64,000 bases of DNA from Blastocatellia bacterium (GCA_016713405.1 JADJPF010000020.1:434001-498000); one strand, 5' to 3'. Positions 14,951 to 23,765 are shown, numbered from the stretch's first letter. Program-made: numbers and translations. The notes: a model not told the origin generated them from the letters alone.

Positions 14951-17713
14951 TTATTTATTTTGGTTACGTCGGCGTTGACGTGAAAGCATTACTGCAAGTG
15001 GCAAGAAAATAATCGCAAATCCAACTGCTGGAGCAGCAGAGTTGACTCTATTAGGATCATTGCCTTCATTAGTAGCATTCTTAGCTGCTTCTGGTCGGAC
15101 AAATTTCTTTGGCTTACCATTCTTAGCAGGATCGTCATTTACCTTAGTTTGTACTCTCTTAAGCATTTCCATAGGTACTGGGCCAGCACCACGACGGTTG
15201 AATACGGAAAGTTGATTACCACTTTCATCAACGCCACGGTCACGGTCTAAACCTTTGGAAAGAGCTAAAGCTTCGCCGGCTGTATGGTAGGTAGCAATAA
15301 GTTTTGGTCTTGGTCTTGGACTCCAACCATAAACATCTGGATTTTCATCTGGCCCAAATAATTGGACAACACGAAGTCCATGATGACCATCTGCTAAGTA
15401 AGCAAATGCACTATTAGCAACCATACCAACTTTAACATCATGTGTATCATTGATTTCACCATGTTCATTGAAGGTTTGATCTAAAACAGGTTCTTCAGGT
15501 TTGGTGACATCAATAATTGCTAAACCATCTTTACCTGCTGCTACATAGGCATAGGTACGAGCAATATAAAGTTTATGAGCATCTGCTAAAGGAACTACTA
15601 CAGTATTCTTTTGTTTGTCTTTAACAACTTTTGGTTTAGCTAAATTAGAAACATTAAGAACTTTCAAACCATCTTTATCAGTTACAAAAGCATAACGGAA
15701 TTGTACTGCAACATCATGTGGATGATGAATTCCATCTGCATCGCCTAATTCAGCAGTGATTTGAGGATTGGTTGGGTCATTAATGTCAATGACATATAGA
15801 CCATGATCGGTTGATACATAAGCATATGTACCAGCAATTGTGACGTTTTGCGCGCCTTTTAATTTACCATCTGGATTGAAAACTTTCTTACCTTTATCAA
15901 TAAAGTTATTACGGGTTTCACCATCTAGTAATGTACCAACAGGGCCAATTATAACGAAACCTTCTTCTGAGTCAGTACCATAGAGGAAAGCATACATTAA
16001 GTGAATTGGGCCTTCTTCATTTTCTGGGAAGCGTTTACGTGTTGGGTCAACGCCTAAAGTAGTTGGAGATGCAATTGAGGTTGCATTCTTACTACGAACA
16101 TAGAATCTTTGACCTAATGGAGACACTGGAGCAGTAACAAAACGCTCGGAGAAGTCTTTAATGTCTACAGCATTAGTATCATAAACTCGGAAACCACCAG
16201 TACCATTAGCAGTATAGAGATATTCGCCTCTTAATTGTAAGCTACGAATTTCTGAACCATTAGCACGGTGTTCGTAAACATCAGTCTTAGGATTATCAAA
16301 TCCTCCATGTTCACTCTTCTTAAGTTTCTTAAATTGCTCTGGATAAGCTAGTTCATGTAGTTTGCTACCAATTACGGCTTGTGGCTCCTCACGTTCTGTT
16401 ACTGCAATAGCTTCAAAACCATGATGACCAGTTGCTACATAAACAAAGCGATACATAAAGTTAACAAGGTTTGTACCTTGTAGGTAAACTTGAGCAAGCC
16501 AAGCATTGTTGTTATTGTCACTAGAGATATGACATTCACTACATTTCTTGGTTTCTTCTGTTCTAACTGTATGAGGCACAAAGGTAGAGAAAGCTTGACC
16601 TGAGAAACCTTCACCAGAAATTGTTTGTTGTTGGCTATAAATCCAGTTACGTAAAGCGTTTTGTGAACCTACTAAGATTGCACAAGTTGAACGAACTGGA
16701 GCAATACGATGTCCACTTACTGTACTATCAATACCTAAGAAGAATATATCATCACGTAGGGTTTGATAGTTGTAGTTAGTAAAGTTACGGAAATTTTCTC
16801 TACTAGCAACTTTATTTTTTGTTTGATCTTCATAGTGGAGTAATGGTTTTTGTTTGTTAGCTTCCATTGGTAAATGGCAACCAAAACAACTAGTTGTCCA
16901 AGCAGTATGACAAGCATAACAAGTCATCTTGCTGTTAGAGTGGGCTAAAGTTTTAGCTTCATCAGCAGAATCTTTAGGTAATGCACCCCAACTACCACTA
17001 CGAGTGTAAGTTTTAGCCATTGCAGATTCAGGATCGTAATCCTTATGTTCTGGGTCAATGGTATCAATTGTTTGCATTACTCTCCAACGCAAGCCTTTTG
17101 TCACCATTGAATTTTGATAAACGTCTCCTGTTGCTTTATCAACTTCAAAGAGTCTCTTACCAAAAGGAGTACGAATAGTAGCCATGTTAAAGCCATCTTT
17201 TTTATCAATGACTTTACCATTAAAGCGTCCTTGACCGGCTGCTGGGCCAGAAGTACGTAAATTAGCTTTAGAATAAATTGTACCGTGACAATCTATACAA
17301 TCTAATTCAATTGCTGCACGACCTTCATCATAAAGATTACCATTACCGTGAGAATCATTACGGAAGTGACAATCTACACAGTGCATCCCTTTATCTAAGT
17401 GGATGTCACGCATTTGGACAACTTTCTTAAATTTTTCAGGGTCATCAAAACTGACTTTTTCACCTTTTTCATCTAACAAGTTGCCTTTAGAATCTTGTTT
17501 ATAAACAGTACGGAATACCCAACCATGTCCGTGGAAATCAGCAAATTGAGTATGTTTGAGTTTTGGATTAACTTCTTTCCATAATTCCGCTAAAAACTGA
17601 GGGTCTTGTCCCCAAAGACCACGAACAGCAGAACCTTCGGGATTACGTTCACGAATGGCTTCTTTTTTGTTCTGGGCTAAGATTTTGTTCTTTAGGATAC
17701 ATATGTTCGCCAT
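14951..17713 (-). CDS. Multihaem cytochrome c with LVIVD repeats, 3' segment
   Basis: This is the larger part of one split gene. It carries five CXXCH haem sites (HCVDCH, DCIDCH, TCYACH, SCFGCH, KCSECH) in its first ~400 residues, then a series of LVIVD-type repeats forming a predicted beta-propeller (for example IAGTYAYVSTDHGLYVIDI, FRYAFVTDKDGLKVLNVS, ARTYAYVAAGKDGLAIIDV). It ends in a hydrophobic helix followed by an arginine cluster (SRQRRRNQNK), which looks like a C-terminal membrane anchor or sorting tail. The apparent start at 17713 lies in a frame overlapping the upstream segment; removing one A at 17663-17668 merges the two into 1344 codons. It follows the outer-membrane barrel gene, so it probably acts in the periplasm or at the surface as an electron carrier. 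Confidence 0.8.
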   Translation of the reverse strand: MANICILKNKILAQNKKEAIRERNPEGSAVRGLWGQDPQFLAELWKEVNPKLKHTQFADFHGHGWVFRTVYKQDSKGNLLDEKGEKVSFDDPEKFKKVVQMRDIHLDKGMHCVDCHFRNDSHGNGNLYDEGRAAIELDCIDCHGTIYSKANLRTSGPAAGQGRFNGKVIDKKDGFNMATIRTPFGKRLFEVDKATGDVYQNSMVTKGLRWRVMQTIDTIDPEHKDYDPESAMAKTYTRSGSWGALPKDSADEAKTLAHSNSKMTCYACHTAWTTSCFGCHLPMEANKQKPLLHYEDQTKNKVASRENFRNFTNYNYQTLRDDIFFLGIDSTVSGHRIAPVRSTCAILVGSQNALRNWIYSQQQTISGEGFSGQAFSTFVPHTVRTEETKKCSECHISSDNNNNAWLAQVYLQGTNLVNFMYRFVYVATGHHGFEAIAVTEREEPQAVIGSKLHELAYPEQFKKLKKSEHGGFDNPKTDVYEHRANGSEIRSLQLRGEYLYTANGTGGFRVYDTNAVDIKDFSERFVTAPVSPLGQRFYVRSKNATSIASPTTLGVDPTRKRFPENEEGPIHLMYAFLYGTDSEEGFVIIGPVGTLLDGETRNNFIDKGKKVFNPDGKLKGAQNVTIAGTYAYVSTDHGLYVIDINDPTNPQITAELGDADGIHHPHDVAVQFRYAFVTDKDGLKVLNVSNLAKPKVVKDKQKNTVVVPLADAHKLYIARTYAYVAAGKDGLAIIDVTKPEEPVLDQTFNEHGEINDTHDVKVGMVANSAFAYLADGHHGLRVVQLFGPDENPDVYGWSPRPRPKLIATYHTAGEALALSKGLDRDRGVDESGNQLSVFNRRGAGPVPMEMLKRVQTKVNDDPAKNGKPKKFVRPEAAKNATNEGNDPNRVNSAAPAVGFAIIFLPLAVMLSRQRRRNQNK

Positions 17714-18983
17714 CAGTTTCGTTATCCCACCACATCATACCAAAGTAACCAAGTACCATATTACCACCTGGGTGGATATGGCAAATCATACATTGGCTAG
17801 AAGGGATACCATTTGTCATAGCATGCTTAATTGGATGACCAGATTCATTTTTAGCAATAGTTGGGTCTTCTGTTGCAGTATGTCCCATATTGCCAAACTT
17901 AGCAAATTCAGCAGAATGAATTGGGTCACGATCATTAGCATAAACTACGTGACAAGCAGTACAACCAGCACTTCGGAAATCGCCTGGTTGATCATTTGTA
18001 CCTAAGAATGTAAGTAATGGATCAAGAAGTCGGGTTTTTTGTAACCCTTGGAAAGTTGGATCTGTACGTAATTTTGTACCAAAACCACGATCAGACAACT
18101 TAATATTTGGTTTGCCTGGATCTTCTAATGGATCAGGATCGCCTACATCTGAAGGTAGACCAACAAAAAGACTACCTCTTTCAAAAGCACGTAGAACGTT
18201 ACCTGGTTGGGTAATTTCATAACGTGGTAATGGATTTAAGAATGGCAACACACCTTTAGTACGGGTTTCTTCAGGTGTTGGCATTGGAATAGTTTGGATA
18301 CGTTGTGGTCGTCCATCTGGACTATAGCTTTCACCAAAACGAGTAGACTTAAATGGTACTGCACCATTGTTATAAAGTGCTGCTCCCCAAAGCATACCAC
18401 CGTGAGTCATCATGCTTTTCTTTGAAGCATAAACTTCTTGTGGATGGCATTCTGAAGCACCACAACCAATAGATGCTACTCGTAAATCACCTGGATTAAT
18501 AAAACGAATAAACTCTGGGCTTTCTCGGTTGAGTAAAGAGTTAGTTCGTTCAGGGTTACGAGAAGAATCACTATCTTTTTGAGGCTTATTTTTACCCCAA
18601 GCTTCTGGGAAGCGGGGTTGAACGTGAGCCTTATCTTTAACTTGATTATAGCTAGCTGAGCCTTTTGTATCACCTGCTGTGATTTCAAGCGTCGCATCGC
18701 CGCCGTGACAATCAACACAACCTATGCCTAATTCATGGTCTGAAGAAGCTTGGTGCATTGATTCTGAACCTTCATGACAGGATAGACAACCTTTAGCTTT
18801 AGGATCCTCTAAACGAGTTTTACCTCGTTTTTTGTACTGAGACTGAGCATTAATAGCAGTGTTAGCACTACTATCAGCGTCTGCAACACCCGGACCGGAA
18901 CTGAAGGCGGCCACAATGGCGACCCAAGCAATCACAGCAATGCACACCACTTTGATGCGATTGTTACGAGTTTGCTGAGCCAT
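17649..18983 (-). CDS. Multihaem cytochrome c, 5' segment with signal anchor and five haem sites
   Basis: The N-terminal part of the split ten-haem protein. A basic start and hydrophobic helix (VVCIAVIAWVAIVAAF) form a signal peptide or anchor. Haem sites are GCLSCH (~residue 65), GCVDCH (~88), CGASECH (a less common CX4CH site), GCTACH and QCMICH; several additional His residues can be distal ligands. The frame runs out after SPEQK, at an A6 run, whereas the other frame continues EAIRERNPEG without a break. ATG 18983 is chosen over 18995 because GAGGA lies seven bases upstream; the earlier ATG has its purine stretch only one base away. It starts 51 bases after the barrel gene ends, so they are one operon. 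Confidence 0.82.
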   Translation of the reverse strand: MAQQTRNNRIKVVCIAVIAWVAIVAAFSSGPGVADADSSANTAINAQSQYKKRGKTRLEDPKAKGCLSCHEGSESMHQASSDHELGIGCVDCHGGDATLEITAGDTKGSASYNQVKDKAHVQPRFPEAWGKNKPQKDSDSSRNPERTNSLLNRESPEFIRFINPGDLRVASIGCGASECHPQEVYASKKSMMTHGGMLWGAALYNNGAVPFKSTRFGESYSPDGRPQRIQTIPMPTPEETRTKGVLPFLNPLPRYEITQPGNVLRAFERGSLFVGLPSDVGDPDPLEDPGKPNIKLSDRGFGTKLRTDPTFQGLQKTRLLDPLLTFLGTNDQPGDFRSAGCTACHVVYANDRDPIHSAEFAKFGNMGHTATEDPTIAKNESGHPIKHAMTNGIPSSQCMICHIHPGGNMVLGYFGMMWWDNETDGEHMYPKEQNLSPEQKRSHS

Positions 18984-19034
18984 ATATTTCCTCATCTTCC
19001 TTAAAATTTATTGGACACTTGGTCCAGGATGAAA

Positions 19035-20783
19035 TTAATAGTTAATCTTCACAGTAGCGAACACATTAAATAATGTTTTATTACCTGTTTCTCTACCACA
19101 TTCTACTGGGCCGGCAGGCTTACAATTTTGGTCAAAAATAGAAGTAAAACCTGCGCCTGGTCTAAAAGCAGATACACCTGAGAAAATAACAATATTTTCA
19201 GTTAAAATTGGGCGGTATTTAAGTCCAGTGCTAAAGTCAACACCTAAGCTTTTTTCAATAAATGGTTGTCCTAAAGCTTGTTCTAAAGCTTGTGGAGCAG
19301 CAAAGCTTAAGAAATTAACATTGCTGATAACACGAAGTTTTTGTGTAATATCAAAGTCAGCACCAATATTATATAAATAAAGCCCTGGGTTAACGTGGTT
19401 TGCTTGTCCTTGAATCTTGCTTGAGCGAAGATCTGGAATCAAACTATGGGGGTTAGAAAGCTGTGTAGTTGTACCTAAGAAAGGTATTCCTACTTGGTTA
19501 AAGAAGCTAAATTCACCACCAGCAAAATTATTGTTATCTAAGATGTGGTCAAAACCTCTAGCCGTACCATCAGTTGGGTTACTATCACCAGAAGAATAAA
19601 GGAAAGAGGTACGAAACCGTTTCCAATCACGATCTACTGATAGTTCAACAGCAACTAATTGAGCATTAACATCTACTTTACGACCAGCCAAACCATTAAA
19701 ATCATCTTCTCCAAGAACTTGATAAAATGCAGTGCTAAGATTTAAGCCACCACCAATTTTGTTTAACCATAGGAAACTTGGTAATCTTTCTCCAAAGTGA
19801 CCATCAGAGGTAAAACCAAAATAATGGGTTCTAACTTTATGTGGAACTACTCTTCCAATGACTGCTGGACGAATTGGAAAACCATTATTGTCAACCTTAC
19901 GATTAACACCATCATCACGGTTATAATGATAACTAAATTGAATAGTGTAGCCTTTCTTTATAGTATCTTGACGATAAAGGTTAGCTATTAATACTCTTTG
20001 TGCGCGTGAATCCAAGGTATTTAAGCCACTATTAGTGTCTTTTTCTAACATATCAAAGTAAGCAACATTATATTGGTAACGATTAGAAGCAAAATTACCA
20101 AATAATCTTGCTCCAAGGTTAGAATCATTAAAGATAAAACCTCGGAAATCGCTATTAAAATGTTGGATACCTGCACGAAATGAAGTTGTATCAAAGAACG
20201 GGCTATAACCGCCTTTGCTGCCTTTACCACGTAGGAATGGGAATATTTTAGTTGTATCACCTAAACGATATTCTCCATAAGCTTGTTGTAGAGCAACAAT
20301 ACCATCTCTACGAGTATTGCCTCGTCGAGGGTCAATTCTAAGGACTACATTTTCACGAGCATGGGCATAATTTATATTGAATATAACTTCAGCATGAATA
20401 CGCCAATCAACAGGTTTAAAGTTAGCAGCACCTTTGAAGAAATCACCTTGGATAAAGAAGTTTTGGTTAAAGAGGAAAAGACCCCCGCGACCAAAAAACT
20501 CTCTACTATCAGGACGTTGTGCGCTAATGTCGCTAGGTAGCGGAATGCGTCTAGCACTTAAGAATGTTTCACTACCTAAGGTTAAAGTAAAGAACTTGTC
20601 TGTACCAAGGATTGGATAATCTCCTTTAAGTACATTCTGTCTATACGGGTTAAGTAAACTACCTTTGGTATAAGGATAGTTCGCTTTGGTTGGGTCACCG
20701 TGTCGATCCCATTCAGGGAAGCCGACTCGCCACCGATCATCAACAGGGATGAAATCTCCACTATCTTGTTCATCTGTTCTCAT
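19035..20783 (-). CDS. Outer-membrane beta-barrel protein, main segment (copy 1)
   Basis: A long run of alternating amphipathic strands ending in an aromatic-terminated strand (TLFNVFATVKINY), the usual beta-signal for insertion into the outer membrane. It begins in a conserved block, DFIPVDDRWRVGFPEWDRHG, that is nearly identical in the second copy at 61101-63206. The reading frame of this piece starts after a single-base break at 20808-20810: restoring one A turns ...VGPNLLFE-stop into ...VGPKSAVRVSNPMRTDEQ, matching VGPKSTVKIKNPMKTDEQ of copy 2. The whole gene is then 705 codons against 702 in copy 2. There are no haem motifs; two cysteines near the C-terminus (QNCKPAGPVECG) may form a disulfide. 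The family is not one I can name. Confidence 0.85.
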   Translation of the reverse strand: MRTDEQDSGDFIPVDDRWRVGFPEWDRHGDPTKANYPYTKGSLLNPYRQNVLKGDYPILGTDKFFTLTLGSETFLSARRIPLPSDISAQRPDSREFFGRGGLFLFNQNFFIQGDFFKGAANFKPVDWRIHAEVIFNINYAHARENVVLRIDPRRGNTRRDGIVALQQAYGEYRLGDTTKIFPFLRGKGSKGGYSPFFDTTSFRAGIQHFNSDFRGFIFNDSNLGARLFGNFASNRYQYNVAYFDMLEKDTNSGLNTLDSRAQRVLIANLYRQDTIKKGYTIQFSYHYNRDDGVNRKVDNNGFPIRPAVIGRVVPHKVRTHYFGFTSDGHFGERLPSFLWLNKIGGGLNLSTAFYQVLGEDDFNGLAGRKVDVNAQLVAVELSVDRDWKRFRTSFLYSSGDSNPTDGTARGFDHILDNNNFAGGEFSFFNQVGIPFLGTTTQLSNPHSLIPDLRSSKIQGQANHVNPGLYLYNIGADFDITQKLRVISNVNFLSFAAPQALEQALGQPFIEKSLGVDFSTGLKYRPILTENIVIFSGVSAFRPGAGFTSIFDQNCKPAGPVECGRETGNKTLFNVFATVKINY

Positions 20784-20791
20784 TGGGTTAC

Positions 20792-21148
20792 TTACTCGAA
20801 CAGCAGATTTGGGCCAACAAACCCAAGAGGTGGATCTTCTGCACCTGGTGGAGTAGGTGGAGGATTACCGCCAGAAGCGGGGCTATCGCCTCCAGAATCT
20901 ACTTTCTTTTTAACGTCTGGCTCTTTTTCTGATGAAGCTTTCTCTGTTACAACCTTTTTTTCGTCCTTTTCATCACTGGCAACATTAATAACAGAGTTGC
21001 TAGCGACCAAATTAAACAAGGTTGGACTTGTTGAATTTGAAGAACTATTTTGTTGGCTACTTTGAGCAAAAACTGCGGTCAACAAAAAGCAAAAGACTAT
21101 AGGCAGAGCAAACCCTCTCCAAACGATGTGTCGTTTACACATTTTCAT
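20792..21148 (-). CDS. Outer-membrane beta-barrel protein, signal peptide and linker segment (copy 1)
   Basis: The N-terminal part of copy 1: a signal peptide (GFALPIVFCFLLTAVFAQ, cleavage likely after VFA) followed by a Ser/Asn/Lys/Glu-rich and then Pro-rich linker up to GAEDPPLGFVGP. The linker has drifted far from that of copy 2, while the GAEDPPLGFVGP block and the barrel are conserved. ATG 21148 aligns with ATG 61101 of copy 2 (MKMCKRHIVW against MKTYKHRVVW), which supports this start. The frame is lost at an AAA run, see the next segment of the gene. Transcription probably starts in the 350-base divergent region upstream. Confidence 0.85.
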   Translation of the reverse strand: MKMCKRHIVWRGFALPIVFCFLLTAVFAQSSQQNSSSNSTSPTLFNLVASNSVINVASDEKDEKKVVTEKASSEKEPDVKKKVDSGGDSPASGGNPPPTPPGAEDPPLGFVGPNLLFE

Positions 21149-21499
21149 AGTCCTACTTCCTATTAGAATGAAGAGTTTAACAAACTTAACTTAGTTCTAG
21201 TTTTTTATTCTATATAATTTTTATAAGCACTCGCTGACAGTCGCGTATTATAGGATCTTTAAAAAGCCTGGATTGCGGGATACTCGCCAATGGTAGCACA
21301 AAGAGAAAAGTACAAGCAAGTAAGCAAGGGTCGGAAAAATTCCTAAATTAGCAGATTTATTGGGCTAGACAAAAAACCAAGCAGCGTGCTATCTTAAACC
21401 CATTCACTGTCTCGCGTTATAAGGACCTGGAAGCCCTGCAGATACAAAAATAATTTTAATACTATATAAGTAAGAGTAATATCTTGCCGGAGGAAGATT
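21149..21499. promoter_or_regulatory. Divergent promoter region between barrel operon and HbpS-like gene
   Basis: A 351-base non-coding stretch between divergent genes. Two similar sites are visible: TCGCGTATTATAGGATC at 21241-21257 and TCGCGTTATAAGGACC at 21412-21427, each preceded by a CTGACAG/CACTGTC-like stretch. They share TCGCGT plus an AT-rich box resembling a -10 element and may be paired promoters or binding sites for one regulator. GGAGGA at 21489-21494 is the ribosome site for the plus-strand gene. Nothing else is recognised. Confidence 0.4.
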
Positions 21500-23650
21500 A
21501 TGGCAACCCAAAAAAAGAGATCCTTTTGGGGTCTGGTCTTGTGTTGTGGTCTAGTCTTGGCAATTTCAATGATTTGGGGTTATAAAAACCCTACCGCTAA
21601 TACAAGTTCTGATCCTACGATAGATCGGGAAAAAACAGTATTAAAACCTGGCAAGAAGCAGCTAGTAATCGTTGGTCAAAATTTCGAGTCTAATATGTCC
21701 ATAGAGATAGCAGGCAAGAAAGGAATTTTAACCAACGGCCAGGCTAACTTCCAAAATTCAAACACAATTATTATTACAGGAGTCAGTAAAACCGATTTTC
21801 CTGATGGTGTTGCAACCATAAAAATGCGTAACTCAAAAGGTGTTGAAGTCGCGGAAAAAGTAGCTGTTATTCCCAGTGTTATCGGGCCTAGTCCACTAAC
21901 AGAAGCTGATATTAGGCAAATCATTGGTCAAGGTGTAGCACAAGCTCAAAAATTAGGTGTAGCAGCAACCTTTACAATCGTTGATCGTGAAGGCAACATT
22001 TTGGCTATTTACCAAATGAAAGGAGCTGCTAAAACTATAGTAGTTCGTGATGTTGGTAAACAAGGGGTACCTGGAAATCTACAAGGTTTAGAAGGTTTAG
22101 GTGGTTCAGTACTTCCTGGTGCTGTTCCAGCCATAGCAGCAACAATTTCCAAAGCAGGTACAGGGGCATTCTTAAGCACTTTTGGAAATGCTTTTAGTAC
22201 TAGAACAGCAGCTTATATTATTCGTGAAAACTTTCCTCCTTTCATTACTAACTTAAGTGGTGGCCCACTCTTTGGAGTGCAAGTTTCCAGTTTAGGTTGT
22301 AGTGATGTAAAACAACCAGGTTTACCATTAGGTATGTCTGGAGACACTGGTGGCATACCAATTTACAAAGCTGGTATTCCTTCAGGTGGTTTAGGGGTTG
22401 AAATTAATGGCGAATATAACGTTGCATTAAATAGACCTGAAGATTTTGCAAAACGCATGGATCCAAATAACGAGCTATTTTTTAGAGAAGGAATAGAAGA
22501 AATTACTGCTTTTGCCGCTACTAGAGGCTTTGAAGCTCCAGATGGTATTACAGCAGATAAGATTTTTGTTAATGGTTTCCGTTTTGTATACCGAAGTGAC
22601 TTTGATATTCCTGCTGTTCAAGCTGCATCTTTAAATGGAGTAGGTAATTTTTTACCAATTCCACCTTTAAGCACTAATCCAGCAGATGTACGTATTAGAA
22701 CTAATGTTCCAACAGAATTTAGAGATATCACTTTACGTGGTAAATCTGTTCGTGTTGTACCTCGCTTTTTCCCATTTAAGAATGGTACTTTGTTAACTTC
22801 TTCTGATGTTGAACAAATTTTAGTCCAAGCTGTTACAGAAGCTAACCGAGTTAGAGCCGCTATTCGTCTTCCAAGAGACGCACCAGCAGAAGTTAATATG
22901 ACTTGTGTTGATGTAAATGGACAAATATTAGGTATTATCAGCACTCCAGATGCACCTATATTTGGTTTTGACGTTTCAGCAGAAAAAGGTCGTGCTGCAA
23001 CTTTATTTAGCCGTGCAGGTACAGATCAAATTCTTAATGCTGCTGGCTTAAATAAATATACAAGAGCCTTATTTGCTGAAGGTCTAAGATTAGATGGTTC
23101 ATTTGCTTTTGCTGCTCGTTCTGTAGGGTTTATTCATCGTCCATTTTTCCCAGATGGAATTGATGGTGCTGCTGAAGGCCCACTTTCAACACCAATTTCT
23201 ACCTTTAGTCCTTTAAACAATGGTTTCCAAACAGATTTCTTGTTACAAGGTGCTAATAAAAATCCAAATTACCAAGTTGGCAAAAATGACCTTTCTTTTG
23301 TAATTGGTAGAAGTATTGTAAATGTTTTAGCTGGTAAAGATAGAGATACTCAGTTTAAACAACAAAATAACTTCTGTGATCCTACTAATGGTAGATCTGG
23401 TACTAGCTTGCTAAATAGCACTGTAATGATTTTCACTGGCAGTAGCCCACTTTATAAAGGTGGAAGACTAGCTGGTGCAGTTGGTATTAGCGGTGATGGT
23501 ATTGACCAAGACGATATCATTGGTTCTTTTGGTAGTGAAAATTTTGAAGCAAATCCAGAAATTAGAATTGACCGCTTCTTTATGCGTGGTATTCGTATAC
23601 CTTTTACTAAATTCCCTCGTCACCCACACATTGGTGAAGAAGGTGATTAA
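21500..23650 (+). CDS. Secreted protein with IPT/TIG-like and two GlcG/HbpS-like domains
   Basis: A 716-residue exported protein. A signal peptide or anchor (FWGLVLCCGLVLAISMIWGY) is followed by an IPT/TIG-like beta-sandwich (~residues 45-125). Two GlcG/HbpS-like domains follow: the first starts at LTEADIRQIIGQGVAQAQKL (~133) and contains VDREGNILAIYQM; the second starts at LTSSDVEQILVQAVTEAN (~432) with CVDVNGQILGIIS. HbpS in Streptomyces binds haem and this family is often called haem-degrading, but haem binding by this protein is not shown. Both domains carry long insertions compared with the ~140-residue family norm. It is divergent from the barrel-cytochrome operon, which suggests a joint role in the envelope. 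The ribosome site GGAGGA is strong. Confidence 0.8.
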   Translation: MATQKKRSFWGLVLCCGLVLAISMIWGYKNPTANTSSDPTIDREKTVLKPGKKQLVIVGQNFESNMSIEIAGKKGILTNGQANFQNSNTIIITGVSKTDFPDGVATIKMRNSKGVEVAEKVAVIPSVIGPSPLTEADIRQIIGQGVAQAQKLGVAATFTIVDREGNILAIYQMKGAAKTIVVRDVGKQGVPGNLQGLEGLGGSVLPGAVPAIAATISKAGTGAFLSTFGNAFSTRTAAYIIRENFPPFITNLSGGPLFGVQVSSLGCSDVKQPGLPLGMSGDTGGIPIYKAGIPSGGLGVEINGEYNVALNRPEDFAKRMDPNNELFFREGIEEITAFAATRGFEAPDGITADKIFVNGFRFVYRSDFDIPAVQAASLNGVGNFLPIPPLSTNPADVRIRTNVPTEFRDITLRGKSVRVVPRFFPFKNGTLLTSSDVEQILVQAVTEANRVRAAIRLPRDAPAEVNMTCVDVNGQILGIISTPDAPIFGFDVSAEKGRAATLFSRAGTDQILNAAGLNKYTRALFAEGLRLDGSFAFAARSVGFIHRPFFPDGIDGAAEGPLSTPISTFSPLNNGFQTDFLLQGANKNPNYQVGKNDLSFVIGRSIVNVLAGKDRDTQFKQQNNFCDPTNGRSGTSLLNSTVMIFTGSSPLYKGGRLAGAVGISGDGIDQDDIIGSFGSENFEANPEIRIDRFFMRGIRIPFTKFPRHPHIGEEGD

Positions 23651-23683
23651 TTAGTTAAATTTAACTAATCAAAAATTAACCTA

Positions 23684-23720
23684 AAAGCCTGACATTGAAG
23701 AAATGTTAGGCTTTAGTTTA
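23684..23720 (+). terminator. Terminator of the HbpS-like gene
   Basis: AAAGCCTGACATT (23684-23696) pairs with AATGTTAGGCTTT (23702-23714) with one G-T pair, followed by a short T-rich tail. It lies 34 bases after the stop codon and could also serve the convergent hemD-side transcript. Confidence 0.8.
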
Positions 23721-23765
23721 TTAATGGGTAAAATTTTTCTAAGTGTTTAAACTGCAATCTGTTCT

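Noticed and set aside
5849..18983. Programmed ribosomal frameshifting at the A runs of the HD-GYP and cytochrome genes
   Set aside because: Similar breaks also occur in G, C and T runs in unrelated genes, and one is disproved by the intact barrel twin; a general homopolymer error explains all of them with one cause. Kept only as a lesser alternative.
20700..21065. Plus-strand ORF of 121 codons over the barrel gene
   Set aside because: It is antisense to the barrel signal peptide/linker and start, which are supported by the intact twin; its Pro/Ser/Gly-rich content is a shadow of the linker.
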